Positions 51,777 through 64,000 of a DNA stretch of 64,000 nucleotides are shown here, one piece after another. Origin of the DNA: Tigriopus japonicus (lineage: Eukaryota; Arthropoda; Copepoda; Harpacticoida; Harpacticidae). The stretch is taken from NCBI GenBank assembly GCA_010645155.1, contig JAAGOF010000243.1:284720-348719 (forward strand), given 5' to 3'. The position numbers and the translations under genes are program-made. Below the pieces are notes generated by a model that saw only the letters and a program-made list of their open reading frames with translations, ran no database searches and was not told the origin of the DNA. How positions within the stretch are numbered: the first letter of the stretch is position 1; every line of letters starts with the position of its first letter.

Positions 51777-54700
51777 CAGCAAATTGTTCCATTTGCTAAT
51801 AAATGACTCCAACCAGTTCATGCATAATTTCACGCTCAAGATGGCACAGATTGCCAATTCTTTTCGCAAGGCCAAAACTATTGTTGTCCAAAAGGGCCAG
51901 AAAAATCATTGACCCACTTGAAGCTGCTAATTCTAATAACAAAATTGGATTCGATCCCTTGCTCGTATTCCATTGAAATTGCGGGAAACTAAACAAGCTC
52001 TTCCTGGTTGTGGCTTTGGTCGTCGGTAATTATGCAAACGACTGACTAGCCGTGGCGTTTTTGCCTCCTGTGTTTGTGCCCACAGGGAACAATGTTAATT
52101 TAAATACGGACTCACTTCCTCGGGAATCTTAGCCGGTCGCTCTCTTGAACAATAAAGATATGAATAAACCCCACAGCTCACGATGAGTCAGTATGTGTTT
52201 TCATAGTGTGCGGCCTTGATTCCGCCGTCGAAAATTTCCCAGGATTAATCTTTGAAATTACAGTAATCGGAGCCAATGTTATTGCTCTTGGTCAGACCTG
52301 GAATGATGATTGTGCATGGTAATGACTAGGCTAGGAGTTCTGTTTTGATGGTTGATCACCATCTCCGGTGAGAATGTGATATACTGTAATCATAGCCGAA
52401 TGTGGTCATGGTAGGGGGAAAAACCCATGTGGCTATTTTATACCGAGAGAGGGGTTCATTAGGCCACTTAATTTTTACAGCCCCTCAAATTCAGACATAA
52501 ACGTGCGTCTCCGTGCATCTCAAAACTTGGTCCCAAAAAGCGCTGAATGTCAAACTGATTTCCACTTGTCTCATTAGGTTGTGTTTGGGTCGGATAGCTT
52601 AATCAACGTATATTACCATGCCTGACAAACTGAACTGAATGTGAATGCATGTTGTAGTCTAGACTTGTGCCAATTAAAGTTGTAAACGTATTGGTATGAA
52701 ACGGCATCTCTATCCCACACGAAACATCACGAATGAAGAATAGCCAAAGGTAGACATTGCGGTTCCCGGCGAACAATCTCTGCATCACATTCAAAGATTT
52801 TAAAGGACCGCATACCTCAAGTTCCATATCTTCTGTTAGAGTCAAGTCATTTCCTTTCTGATGTGACTGGAACTTCGGAGCACATAAATGCACACCAGTG
52901 AAGATTTATTGATGGACGTGGATTTCAACTTTGTCCCGGTTGTCGAATGCATCATATTCGGATTTTAAATCATTGAAATCGAATTGAAATGAAGAGCTTC
53001 TCTGACATTTAGCAACTATGGAAGATTGCAATTGGACCAGGTTTTTTTTACGTAACGAGTTTTTGATACCTCAACTCGAATCGGAAATGTATGAAGAGGA
53101 AGCTGATCAAACGGTGACCTTTCATCCAAATTACCTCGCTCTAACTAGTCCTTAAAAATATCTGCACATGTTAGTTACTGCAAATTTGCTCTAGCCACGA
53201 GGAGCGTGATCTCGTGAGCCAAAAATATTAATATTCCTCCACTCAAATAACATGTGAATCCCTAATTACTGGTCATTAGACTCGCGAGGAGATTGGTAGT
53301 TAGGCCCAAACCTCCCGGAAGATCAGGATTGCAAAACTTGGCTCGTCAACCATCAGTGGGAACTGGGAATTACCTCATAAAATTGTAGCAAACGCTGAGG
53401 TCAGTCCGGAACGAAAACGAGTCTCAGACTCTAACCATATCACGGAGAATGATGATGACCCCAAGATAATAGTTAGACTGCGCCTACATTTGCGATATCT
53501 TCTAATGGAGAAAGGACCGGGGGAAACGAGTTTCCCTCGTCATTTTTAGCCTTCCCAAGAAGTCAAGGGATTAAGCACCCCGCTGATTTGGCGTGACAGG
53601 CAGACAACCTCTGTTTTATCGACATTTTCGTAACGCTATTTCACTCCTTGTTCTATCCAGCAATAATTTCCTGTACCTCAAAAAGTACGTCTTCCCTTTA
53701 TTCGGGCTTAAACCTTCAGGCTAGTTCGTTTAATCCTGAATGGGCAGGAAGATGTTTTTGGACCCGTTTAATGATGCTGATGGAATAAGCGCGGAAAGTA
53801 CGTTTACTCGAAGATGTCGCTCTTGTCCGTACTTTGATAAGCCGGGTGTTCGAACTTTGGTTGGAAAACCCTCCCCCTCGAATCTCCTCATGAGTGACCA
53901 ATGAGAGTTGGTTGGGGTCCTTCTTGTCGTGATAAAGCTTGCTCGGGGCGACATCAAGATCTATCCGGGATCACGTGAGAGTTATGAATGTACTTTGAAA
54001 TGGGATTTGAGTCCATAATACCAAGGTCGTGTCCGTTTTTTAAGGACCATGATGAGCTCAGTATTAGACTCCTGATTGAGGAAGACGAACTTGCCGTGTC
54101 TTGCTTCGTATTTTTTTAACGATGGTCTATTGCAAATATAATCATCATATTGATGTAGGAATAATAGCGGTTTGCCGGAGAGGGCAAAGATGACTAACTT
54201 TCTAGCTGACTCATCGTCATTAAGTCACACAATTGGCTCCAAGTCGTTTCGCATTCTCTGCTAGATCATCAGGAAGACACCAAGGGCTCTCATTCAACTC
54301 ACCAAATCCACAGAAGAATCCAAATTCTACAGAGATCATTACCAATCAAGAATGAGAAGGATTAGCCAAAGTGTTCGCGAGATTGGTCACGCTTTCATCA
54401 AATCCTGGCTTGAATGAGAACCAATGGTTCAATGACGTCCCAAACCTGACTTAAATCCGTTGAAGAAGCAAATGTTCGCTCCTCGTACAAAATCTTGTTA
54501 TCAGTTTGACAAGAATTTTCGAACCAACCCCATTTTCCAAGCATGTGACTTTTGTAGATCTTAATCTTGGTGGAAGAACATAGACCCAGTGTCTGCAAGC
54601 ATAACTTGCCAAAATTGTGCAAGGACAAGCGGCAGATGAGAGCGGCTTGTCGCCATTTCTTTCTTTCAATGAATGGCTTTGCCATGAATTATGTCTCTTG

Positions 54701-57700
54701 TGTGAGAGTAATGAAGCAAACGGATATAATTCCTCTATCATCACCACCATGCATGGGGTGCCAAGCGACGGGTTTGCCGTAATGTTAGAGGGTGGATAAG
54801 ATTTATATTAGAACTCCGTACTGTGCACAAGAAGGATTTATTGTGCGTCTTTTGTTTAATTGTGGAGAAATGTCATTATAATCTTCTTTGGGTAAGGAGT
54901 CGACGGAGTACGTACCGTTCTATTCGTACATTCATTCCCATTCCGCAGTCCTAACCTTTGGACCTCTTTTTAGAGTAAGTAATGTGCGTGAATCTCCCAG
55001 AGGAAAATGCATGCATCTCCAAGTGACTGCTGCTACTAGTCACTGGTGATGAGATCAACGATAATAAAGCCTGGGAAATCTCGTCTGATGAGGTTTTGCA
55101 CGAGCAAAATGCTCGCGATGTTAAGATGCCAATCTGCAGGATGAAGAGGGAGGAGATGGAAGGAAGAGCAGGAGCAGGACAAGAGCTCTTTAAAAAAACA
55201 TGGCAAGGACGATTTCAATTATAGCTTGTTGGCTGCAAGAGAAGATTGGTATCAATTTGGCAAAGGCAAACTTGCCACGAGGAGCACAAGTTGGCGAGTC
55301 GGATTAGAATTGTGCAAATTCAGAGCTGTCACGAACAATAAGTTCGCTGTCACCCCTTGGACACCTGTTGAAAATTCAGAGCCACTCAAGAATGGGGATA
55401 TGAGTCACGCACTCACACTCACAGTATCACGCAATCATTTCAATCCCAATTCTTTAGAACATCCCATCATCATCACCATTACTATCACACTCATCGTTCG
55501 TCTGGGTCGTGGTTTTTCAAGGATGGTTTGAGTCCACCATCAAAATTTTCAGCTCGATCAAATTTTCAGAACTGGATCCATCCCTTCAAGTTGTATTTGG
55601 TCTCTGTTGACCACTCAACACGATCCATTTTTGGACCTTGAATTGGCTGGGCGAGCACATTGGGAGATGGCTCAGTTTATCGCCATGTCACAGATGGACT
55701 AGTGGACACTTTCGATAATGGCATACAGGAGTAGGCAAAGACGACGACAACAACAATAACAATACCAACCGGAAGCTGCGACCACTCCATCAGGGCCTGA
55801 GTTTGCTTTGTGATCTTGTCTACATGCACAAAAATATGGACGACTCAAGAGGCAAGCTATCGTGGTTCATCTCTCCTTACTTGGTTGATAGATCAACCAG
55901 GAGGTTTCATCGCTTGCCTTCTTCATATTTTGGAAGAAGAATTGACTAGCAGACAGTTAAGAAACTTGACATCTTGCAAAGGAAAGAGGGAGGTCGGAAT
56001 AAAAAATTGGGCCAACTTGGAAACCCTGACATCATATCAAGAGGAAGATTGTCAGTCATCCACCTGATCAGAACTTGCCATTAGCCAAGGGTCTCATTGT
56101 CTGGTCAGGAACTCGGTCTGCTCCGATAACTTTATCCTTGCCCGTTTTCAAAACTTAAAAAAAATGACTGATACGGTCAGTTTGGCCAACTTTAATGAGA
56201 GTGTATTAATCTAAAGTCAGAGTACTGAAAGTAATCGTGGTCTTCACAGATGAAACCCGCTGATTGGAATGCAGAGGATGTGATGTGAGGTCGCGCTAGC
56301 AGCTTTTTGCGGGCAAGATCGACCTTCCTCAATGCTTTTTTTGGCTCTACCCGATAATTGATGATGGTCAACTTTGAATTCCTGTCTTGAGCCAAGGACG
56401 AAGATGTCCATGAAGATTCCCACTGTGCCTTCCAACTACCACTTCCACACCAACATACAAAAAAAGACTGAACAACGTCGCGAGTGCTCAAACATTACTG
56501 AGAAGGAGGCTCTTGTCACTTTAGTCCGCTAGGTAGCACTACCTGTCCTATATCTCTGTTGAGAATGTGGGTTTCAAAAACTAAAAGAAATATCTCTCTG
56601 AGATTGTCATTCATAAAAGCAAGCTTGCACATTGGAGGCTTTTCCTGTATGTTGGCACAATTTCAGGTTAAAGTCGCTGTGCGTTTGAAGAGAGGAAAAG
56701 AAGCAACGTTTTCTTTGCCAGCCATCTTGAAAGACGAAAATGAAAGGGGAGATACTAATAAAATATTATGGGCAACTTCTGTTTGGGAGTAAATCCCTCT
56801 CTCGCTTATGTTATCCTCTGGGTTGGTTGAAGTTATGTGAAAGCTCTTTGGAGTGTGGCAGGTTTTCTTTATTGTAAAATAAAAGGCTAGAACGAGGAGG
56901 ACGACCATAAGGGATTCTTGAGACGAAATGGGTCGGGCTTCAGTTTTCAAATTCAGAGTTCGTGATCATACTTGACAATGTGCTTTGGGCTCAAATTGGA
57001 CTCTGTGTATGTTCTAGCTCACCATGGCTCACAAAATGGAAGGTCTACCGAACACAAATCCCCAATTTAATATGTTTTTGTCTTGATGAAACGGCTCTGA
57101 AGTTGGCTATAAAATTTGTCTAGAGCCGATCCCTGAAATGCTAATAAGCGGTTGTAAAAAAATATTTCGAACGATACCATCTCCAAACGACGAGAACCCC
57201 TTTAATGGTACCTTAAATTTGGGAGTTTACACTACAAAAGGGTGTTCTTATGTGCCAAGGGAACCTTTTGACGAGATGACAGACAAAACCAGGTGGTTCC
57301 CAATAACTGATAATTCGCCCCTTTTTCGTTGGGTTGAGTGATAGCTTCAAAATATTTGAGTGTCATTGGACAACATTCATCAATTAACTAATTCCTCGCT
57401 CTGTCCACGAATTCGAGGGATTGGATTCCACATCTCTCAAACCCTCATGGGGCCCAACAAGTCAAGAAAATGACAGCTGTAGTATTCCAAAGCACTCTCT
57501 TGACAAATTATGATCGATTGATTGACAGACCCTAGAGGTTTTCCAATTCCTATATTTCCCCATTTGAGGCTTCGAAATCCAATCTTCATTTCTCCTTGAT
57601 CCTCTTGCAGGTATGTCAAATGTCTTCGTGGCGTGAGTGGCCTACTGATTAGGAGAAAATCAGGTCAATACATGCATTACGGTCGTTTTTTGACCCTACC

Positions 57701-60700
57701 CTCCAAAAGTAAGGGCTCATTGTTCACAAATTGAATCTAGTGGTCTGTAACTACTCGTACATACAAATGCTTCTCTGTTTGGTGAATGATGTGGCGAGAA
57801 ATTTACAAACAAAGCCCGCACCCCATTACTCAAAAAGAGGCTTGCCAAAGTTAGTCTAATGGCCAAAGCAAATCCAAATGGTCGCAAACATACGAGTGCT
57901 CCCACTCCTTTCATAGGGTTGGTCGATCCAGGCTCCGCGATAACTAAAAAATAATCAAGGGGCGCCGTTTGATGACTACTAAATCAGCAGAAGTCATTTA
58001 GCGCCACCATGTAATATCATCGGAGTGGTGAGACTAATTGAAATTGCAAATACTTACCCCAAGGCCTTGCAGATGGATAGGTCTATCCGTGAAACAACGT
58101 GCACATCTGGGAGATCTATAAAACCACCATCCGTTTGACAACTGGCCAATGCATCTTATTTCTATCTTGGCCTTAGCTGCAAGCGATCGGAAGGCTCCAC
58201 GCATGTCTTGGTTGGGATTGCAATTTCAGAGCTTGTCAAATAGAGGAATTCCTTGGGCTTGATTTATGAGACTCGTAGAATCGGAAGCAATCTTTATCAA
58301 CACGAAACCATTTCGGGAGATTTAAGTTACCCAAGGATGTTTTAAAGTCCATCACATCCCTGGGGTTGTATTTGCTTTGTTCGTCAGCTAGAGATGGGTC
58401 TTTTTGACCCTCTTCTTGTCGAGGGAAGTGAGGATGATCATGGGCTTTTATGAGTTTTAAATTGAAAGTGCCATTAAGAACATGCAAGGCATAAATAATC
58501 TCTTGTGTTGATTTATGGTGCAAGAAAATTATGGTCAGAGGGACGAACAAGTAAGTGCCTTTCCTACCTTGACCATAGTTTAGCATACCAAAATGCCACT
58601 GAAATCCCCTGACCCGGGTTTCTTATGAGGCCTTGAAAACGATCTGTTTGGACTGTCTCCCAAATTTATTGGGAGTCATCCTAAAATCACTTGTACAAGA
58701 ATTTCACAAAAGAGCGGCGATAATCCGAACATCAGTGTGACCAAATTTGGAAAGGACCATCTTCTTTGGCCCTGAAGAAAGGGTCATTTAAAGATGAGAT
58801 AGCAAATATTCAAGGAATTTCAACCACTATGGACCTAAATTGGACGGACTCCCGTACTCACTTCACATCGAATTGGCACAGAGTCCAAGCCTCGGACAAA
58901 AAAGATCCCCAAACATTCAACCATTATTGCAATGCACATTTCTTCACGGGTGGAGGTCACCGTGATGAATAAGAAGATGGAAACGAAAAAAACCCTGAGA
59001 TCCCCAGTTGAAATTCCAAACCTGTTCTCACTGAATGGCTATTCAACTTCGTCATGCTTGGTGTGATTGGACATGGACATACAAGTCAAAACAAGAGTGT
59101 ACATATGTGTAATGCCAAAATACAGTTCGTCTTGGACGTAGAGCGCACTCACTTCATCCATCGACAATTCTATTCAATGTACGATTATATCTATATTATG
59201 ACGCGTGGCGTGCAGATGTGAAATGGAGCCTGAGGCAAACCGTTTAGATATGATTAAGGTCCTTTTACTCACAAATGCAAGCTCAACACACGTAAGTCGA
59301 ATTCTTTCGAAGAGATCTGTTTTGAAGCGGGGAACAAATTGAAGATGACATTGGCCTTAAATGGAAGAGGTTCCTTCAAGCCAGTCAAGAACAGGGGGAT
59401 GACTGTCCGACTCACTGAGTGTCCGGAGAAAATTCATGGGGAGATTGCCCATGCAGCAAATCGTGTTCAACGTTATTCATCTCAACTTTGAATCAAAAAG
59501 ACTTTTTCAATGGACGAAGGTCGACATGCATAGCTTTATTTATCGTTCACGGACACAGGGTACATTCAGGATCGGGCAGACGGGTATTGGAATCACATTA
59601 CGGACAAGTATTATTATTTGGGAAATGTAATCCTTGTCTACGTACACTGCGGCAATACCACGATAGGACAATCGTGAATTGATCATCAAAGCGTAAAAAT
59701 AGCAACTTGAGTTTGCAAAGCATGCACTCCCAACGGTTAGGAACAAAGCTGCATTAACACGGATTGTTCTGGCGTTCCGGCAGACTTCCGCATTAAAAAT
59801 GCAATATGATTCCACTCGCGTCCCCAATTGGTCACACTGAAGTGAAAAAGACGGTCAAACCGGCTAATGAACATAAACAAAGGCAATTTGAAGGGCAACT
59901 GTCATCTTCAATCTGACATTTAATGAAGCGTTTATCTTCAAGACTGATGTGAATTGCAATTTGAGGGGAAGGTTTGAAATATTATGCAGTGTTCGTTCAG
60001 CCATAGACAAAACTTCAGTAAACACATAGCTTGAAGCCGTGAAAACCATGCCATGGAGGCGATTCTCAAAACTCTCACGACATTCTAAGAATGCCGAAAG
60101 GCGCTACGCTTTATTCCGCACTGTGCCACTTGGACTTGATAGAGCACACCAGGTAATAGATCCGAGTGAGTCTGAGACCCACGTCCTGGGGTGGCGGGTA
60201 ATATCGGTCGACTGTCTTTGTGATTTGGCATGAGCTTTACCGAACGAGCTATTGATCATCTGGACGATCGACTTGACTTGGTTTAGCTATTCGAAACTCG
60301 ACGTTTGAGTTTCGTTGAAGTATGGAGAATTTTGACGGCGAAAATGATGAATCATTTGCGTCTTTGAAAAATGTCGAAATTTCTGGCTGACCCATGTTCT
60401 GACACAAAGCGGACCACCCAGAGTCAAGGCCGACTTGATTTGATGCGCATTCTCTCAAGGTATCTTAAGTAATTGGGAGGGCCATGAGATTGGGCCCTAT
60501 CGTATCATAGTTGGAAACGTCTCCATTCAAACCTTGTAAAAAGTCAGCTGGTGTGGGAGGCATTTGTTGGTTAGAGATTATGTCAATGAGATCAAAAAGA
60601 CGTAATAATCAGCATGGTAATTAATGGCCTGTCAGCTAAGTGCTCGGTAGCCACGGAGAAAACAATCTAAAACCCCATATATGTTGAGGGTGTCGATTCC

Positions 60701-63700
60701 TAACAACTTTTGGTGGGCACTCGATCATGGATGGAATCGGGCGGCCCACTTGGAAGCGCTCAGGCGAGTAATTAATCAGGAAGCCCCCTAGATCCCAAGG
60801 CACAAAGCAAAGCTTGTTAGTCCTCACACATGAAACCCACCAATTCACGGCCCCATTGCCCTGACTATCAATTCGTATATCCGATCGACATCTGAAGTAT
60901 CCGGCTCGTTTCCAATTGATTCTTCCCTTACTGAATGAATTTCACGTTACATCTTGCCCGGACCTTGAGCAGTGGTGGAAACGGAGGGAAAATATGTTGT
61001 CTCGGATTTTGAGCAACTCCACAAGTCAGTGATCAATGGCAATTTCCGATTGTAACAAATGTCCCATAGGTTTAGCGAGGCATGTTAAAAATGTTCATCG
61101 AATACTTGTTCTCGAATACAAAGGAAACCTGGAAGCCGGATAGTCGTATCAAAACATACTCAAGAGCTCGTATTTCGTCTGTGAATAGCTATGAATTTGA
61201 AAGCCAGTGTCCAAGCCAAGCAACCATTATTTATAATGACAAGGTGAATTTTCTCTGAGACTTTACCTAATTGCCCAGTTGGCACATCGAGTGAAAACTG
61301 CCGATTGCCACGCGGAAAAACGATCCGGGGCCGAGATACAGTGATGGCAAAAACCTCGCCCACCATCTTGACCACCTGATGCTCTTCTTACTAGTCGCTT
61401 GTCCTTAAGTACTACGTGGGCCAAGTAAAACACGCATTATGGCCCACTTATAAGAGGTGATTACCTGATTTTAATGAGCTGCCCAAAGCAGACGCATCGC
61501 CTTTGGTTGAGGTGCTTATACTGACGCAGAATGCACGACCGCAAAACATCAACGAAGCGCCCCGCATTCTCAAAACTGACTGGCCAAATTTTCGGAGGGG
61601 TTGATGGCCAGTCTTAGATTGGGAATTCAGTGGAGATTCTTCTCGATCGTTCAACTGCGGAATAGGAATTGTTTTTCATGAGGGCAAGATGCACGGTAGC
61701 ACTTCCCATCCAAACATCATCTAACCTTGCCAAATATGGTAACATTTTATCGCTCAAAAGATGGAACCAGTATACCGGTTTTTTGTAGATTCCTTTATGG
61801 AATTCCTAACAACTGGGAACGGCAAGAGCTTCGATCATTTCAATTTAAACATGGCTAAAAACAAGCAAAAGGGAAACTGAGCTTTTGTCGGTTTGGCTAG
61901 TCATAATTTTCATTTCCAATGATCGAGTTTTCCTTTTGAACATGAAGAGATGAAACGATAAAAAAAAGAAAAGGAAAGAATGTCCTTCTCGCTTTGTCCA
62001 GGGTGGGATTTTCGGGTATTAATTTGATTCAATTCATGACGAGCGATGGCGATTGTGTGTGATCACAGCATGACTCTGAGGAAGTTTCTTTCCATCTCTG
62101 AGTTGGCCATGAAATCACTTCTTTCCAAATGCCTTTCTTTCTTATCTCGGTCAATCAATTTGATTGGGATTAAACAACTCAAGAAAAAATCACGACGTCT
62201 GACCTCCACCCAAAATTAAGCCTCCAAAGACTCATTCAAATAACCATTGGTGCCACAAAAACCTTTATCACACAAAAAGGTGGGAGATGAATTGACTTTG
62301 GGCTTAAAAGGGGATAACCATAACTCAAGAGACCATGCAAGAAAAACTCTTTGGAGTAATTATTCCTCCTTGAGGAGGTTGAGAAAGATTAGAAGACTTT
62401 GCTGAAATTTGAGCCGGTTTCTTTTTTCCATATGCTTCTACAGATCGTCGTAAGTGGGACACATATTGCACTGATCGGCGAGAGGGAGTACCATCAGTCA
62501 ACCATAATGTCCAATCTCATCATCTGTAAGGAAAACGAACGGGAATTGCCTTTTCTCGTTCTTTGCCAGATCAAGTCCACTCTTTTCCCTTTTGGAATGA
62601 CAAATGGTTCCAGAAACCAAGAGAAGGTCTGATTCGGGTCAGTGCGTTAATCGCATTCTGAGACAAATCCCAGGCCAAAGAATTTCTTCCAAGCGCAAAT
62701 TGCTCTGACATGAGATGCAAACACCTCTCGCGTTTTTATCGGCAGGTTTTTGGTTCGACCTCTTCTTGCCTGGATTTTTCTCAAATGGCGTGTTGATCTG
62801 GGCGAATAAATTTGCATTGATGCACCAACATTGGTTCATGGTTGCACTCTTAATCTCTATTCCATTGATGATGATTATCATGCCATTTCCCGCTTGGATT
62901 GGTGTTTTATCATGCAAGGTTTGTTTTAAGTTCCGGTTTAGTTTAGAGGATGCACATGTGAAGAAGATGGGCTGTCAATTTAATGAACCCCTCGGAAAGA
63001 AAAAGCCGAAAATTGAACTGCATCGCGTTTTCAATCTTTGCTGCAGGGTTGAGATGCATTTCCTCTTGAAAGGCCCCACACATCCAATCTTTTGAAAGAT
63101 ATTAGTTTTCCTCCAAATGAGCTCTAATGCATTGGTATTGTTGTGAAGAGAAAATGGCATTAGATCAAATTAAATGGGTGCAAATTCTGTCGGGTTCAAG
63201 AAAAACCCAAGATGCAAGATTTGCTTCTGGTTATAATTGAGATAAGCGCAGGTTCTTCACATTTTCATTTCAAAAACAGGCCTTGTCCCTAATCGTGGAC
63301 TTCCTCCCTTGTAGGACCTTATTTCTGCCCTTGACAGCACGAGCCATTGGCCTTCCTTGCTCAGCCTTTCAAGGTCCTCCATCCCTTTTAGTGTCAAAAC
63401 AAACGGAGAGCTACGGCACAAGTTTTATGAGGCCAAGGCGGTCATTTACTGACTAGCCTCGCTCATCACTGAAGTTCTTCGTCCAGGAAAACTGGAAAGC
63501 TCCAAGGAGAGAGTTAGAACCTTGTTTTAAGTGCCTGGACACCAAAATACACTTCGTTACTCTGTGGAGACAAAATTTTCTCTTTCCACCAAAGTTGAAC
63601 GTTATGGTCTTGATTGTACAAGGGACATGGTACTAATGGTCCGAGTGAGGTTTTTCTTCTGAGATCTTGTACTTATAATGAGTAGGGACGTCTGGTAAAG

Positions 63701-64000
63701 AAAAATGTGTTATGTCTACACAACAAGATCCAATCTTCTGACTTTGAACCTTCTTAGGACAGGAATGAAATGTCTGCAGTTTGGATGGCTCTCATGTTTG
63801 AATGGCGTCTCTGTTTATTTTGGTCCCAATTTGCATTCTGTTTATACTGTACGATCAACCAAAGGATGAGACCAAATAGCTTCCTGGTGGAGACTTGAGG
63901 AAATGGAGAAACCACAGTGTCTTGGGGAGGAATGAATTGCCTTCACGGCATTTTTTTGCCTTTTGTCATTGGGATTGCTTCCATTGGCAACTCTCTACTT
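51777..64000. other. 12-kb stretch without a supported coding exon
   Basis: All open frames are short (116 residues or less), none shows a family motif, and none lies between good splice sites in a way that builds a protein. I see no terminal-repeat element of the kinds found elsewhere in the window. The base composition is closer to single-copy DNA than to the transposon-rich left half. It may be the long first intron of a gene starting near 51 kb, or intergenic. Confidence 0.45.

Noticed and set aside
51615..51912. Open frames crossing the N run at 51726-51776
   Set aside because: They depend on undetermined bases and on no recognisable sequence.
58236..58586. 116-codon minus-strand frame
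   Set aside because: Longest frame in the right-hand stretch, but its composition is random-like and no motif or neighbouring exon supports it.
62715..63095. 126-codon frame with hydrophobic stretches, possible membrane protein
   Set aside because: Hydrophobicity comes from a T-rich strand; there is no family motif, no ATG-proximal support and no splice continuity.

Overview
This is a eukaryotic, animal and most likely arthropod nuclear window. The genes are split by GT-AG introns, it carries mariner and hAT transposons, fold-back elements and SINEs, and it encodes a synaptic/neuroendocrine protein (CAPS). The intron-to-exon ratio and the secreted multi-domain gene fit a crustacean such as a copepod, but that is a guess. 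There are two assembly gaps (12242-12257 and 51726-51776).

Layout. (1) 1-2235 is non-genic and repeat-rich: a fold-back, AT-rich tandem repeats and a tRNA-derived SINE. (2) 2236-12218 (+) is one gene that I could assemble into 11 exons with a fully open frame (1063 residues). It has a signal peptide, six PAN/apple-like four-cysteine modules on phase-1 exons, a kelch-type repeat region and a C-terminal module I do not recognise. Its introns hold a hAT MITE and a nest of transposon copies. (3) 13433-15519 (-) is a small two-exon gene for a secreted cysteine-rich, knottin-like peptide, with a candidate TATA box and poly(A) signal. (4) 15905-17777 is a full-length mariner (DD37D, disabled by stops) lying 16 bp from a 583-bp fold-back element. 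(5) 17778-23278 is non-genic except for fold-backs and a dead reverse transcriptase. (6) 23279-26349 (+) is a three-exon type II membrane GT8 glycosyltransferase (402 residues). (7) 28513-49499 (+) is CAPS/Cadps in 30 core exons (1347 residues): a coiled N-terminus, C2, PH, MUN and a C-terminal tail. In-frame microexons and an alternative, duplicated last exon were also found. (8) 49500-64000 has no coding gene that I can support. A GC-rich stretch ending in a strong splice donor at 51540/51541 may be the untranslated first exon of a gene whose coding part lies outside the window.

The genes do not form a pathway. CAPS primes dense-core vesicles for exocytosis, the GT8 enzyme acts in the secretory pathway, and the PAN-kelch and knottin-like products are predicted to be secreted. 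The exon joins rest on phase bookkeeping that I did by hand: each full model sums to a multiple of three with no internal stop. They have not been tested against transcripts.
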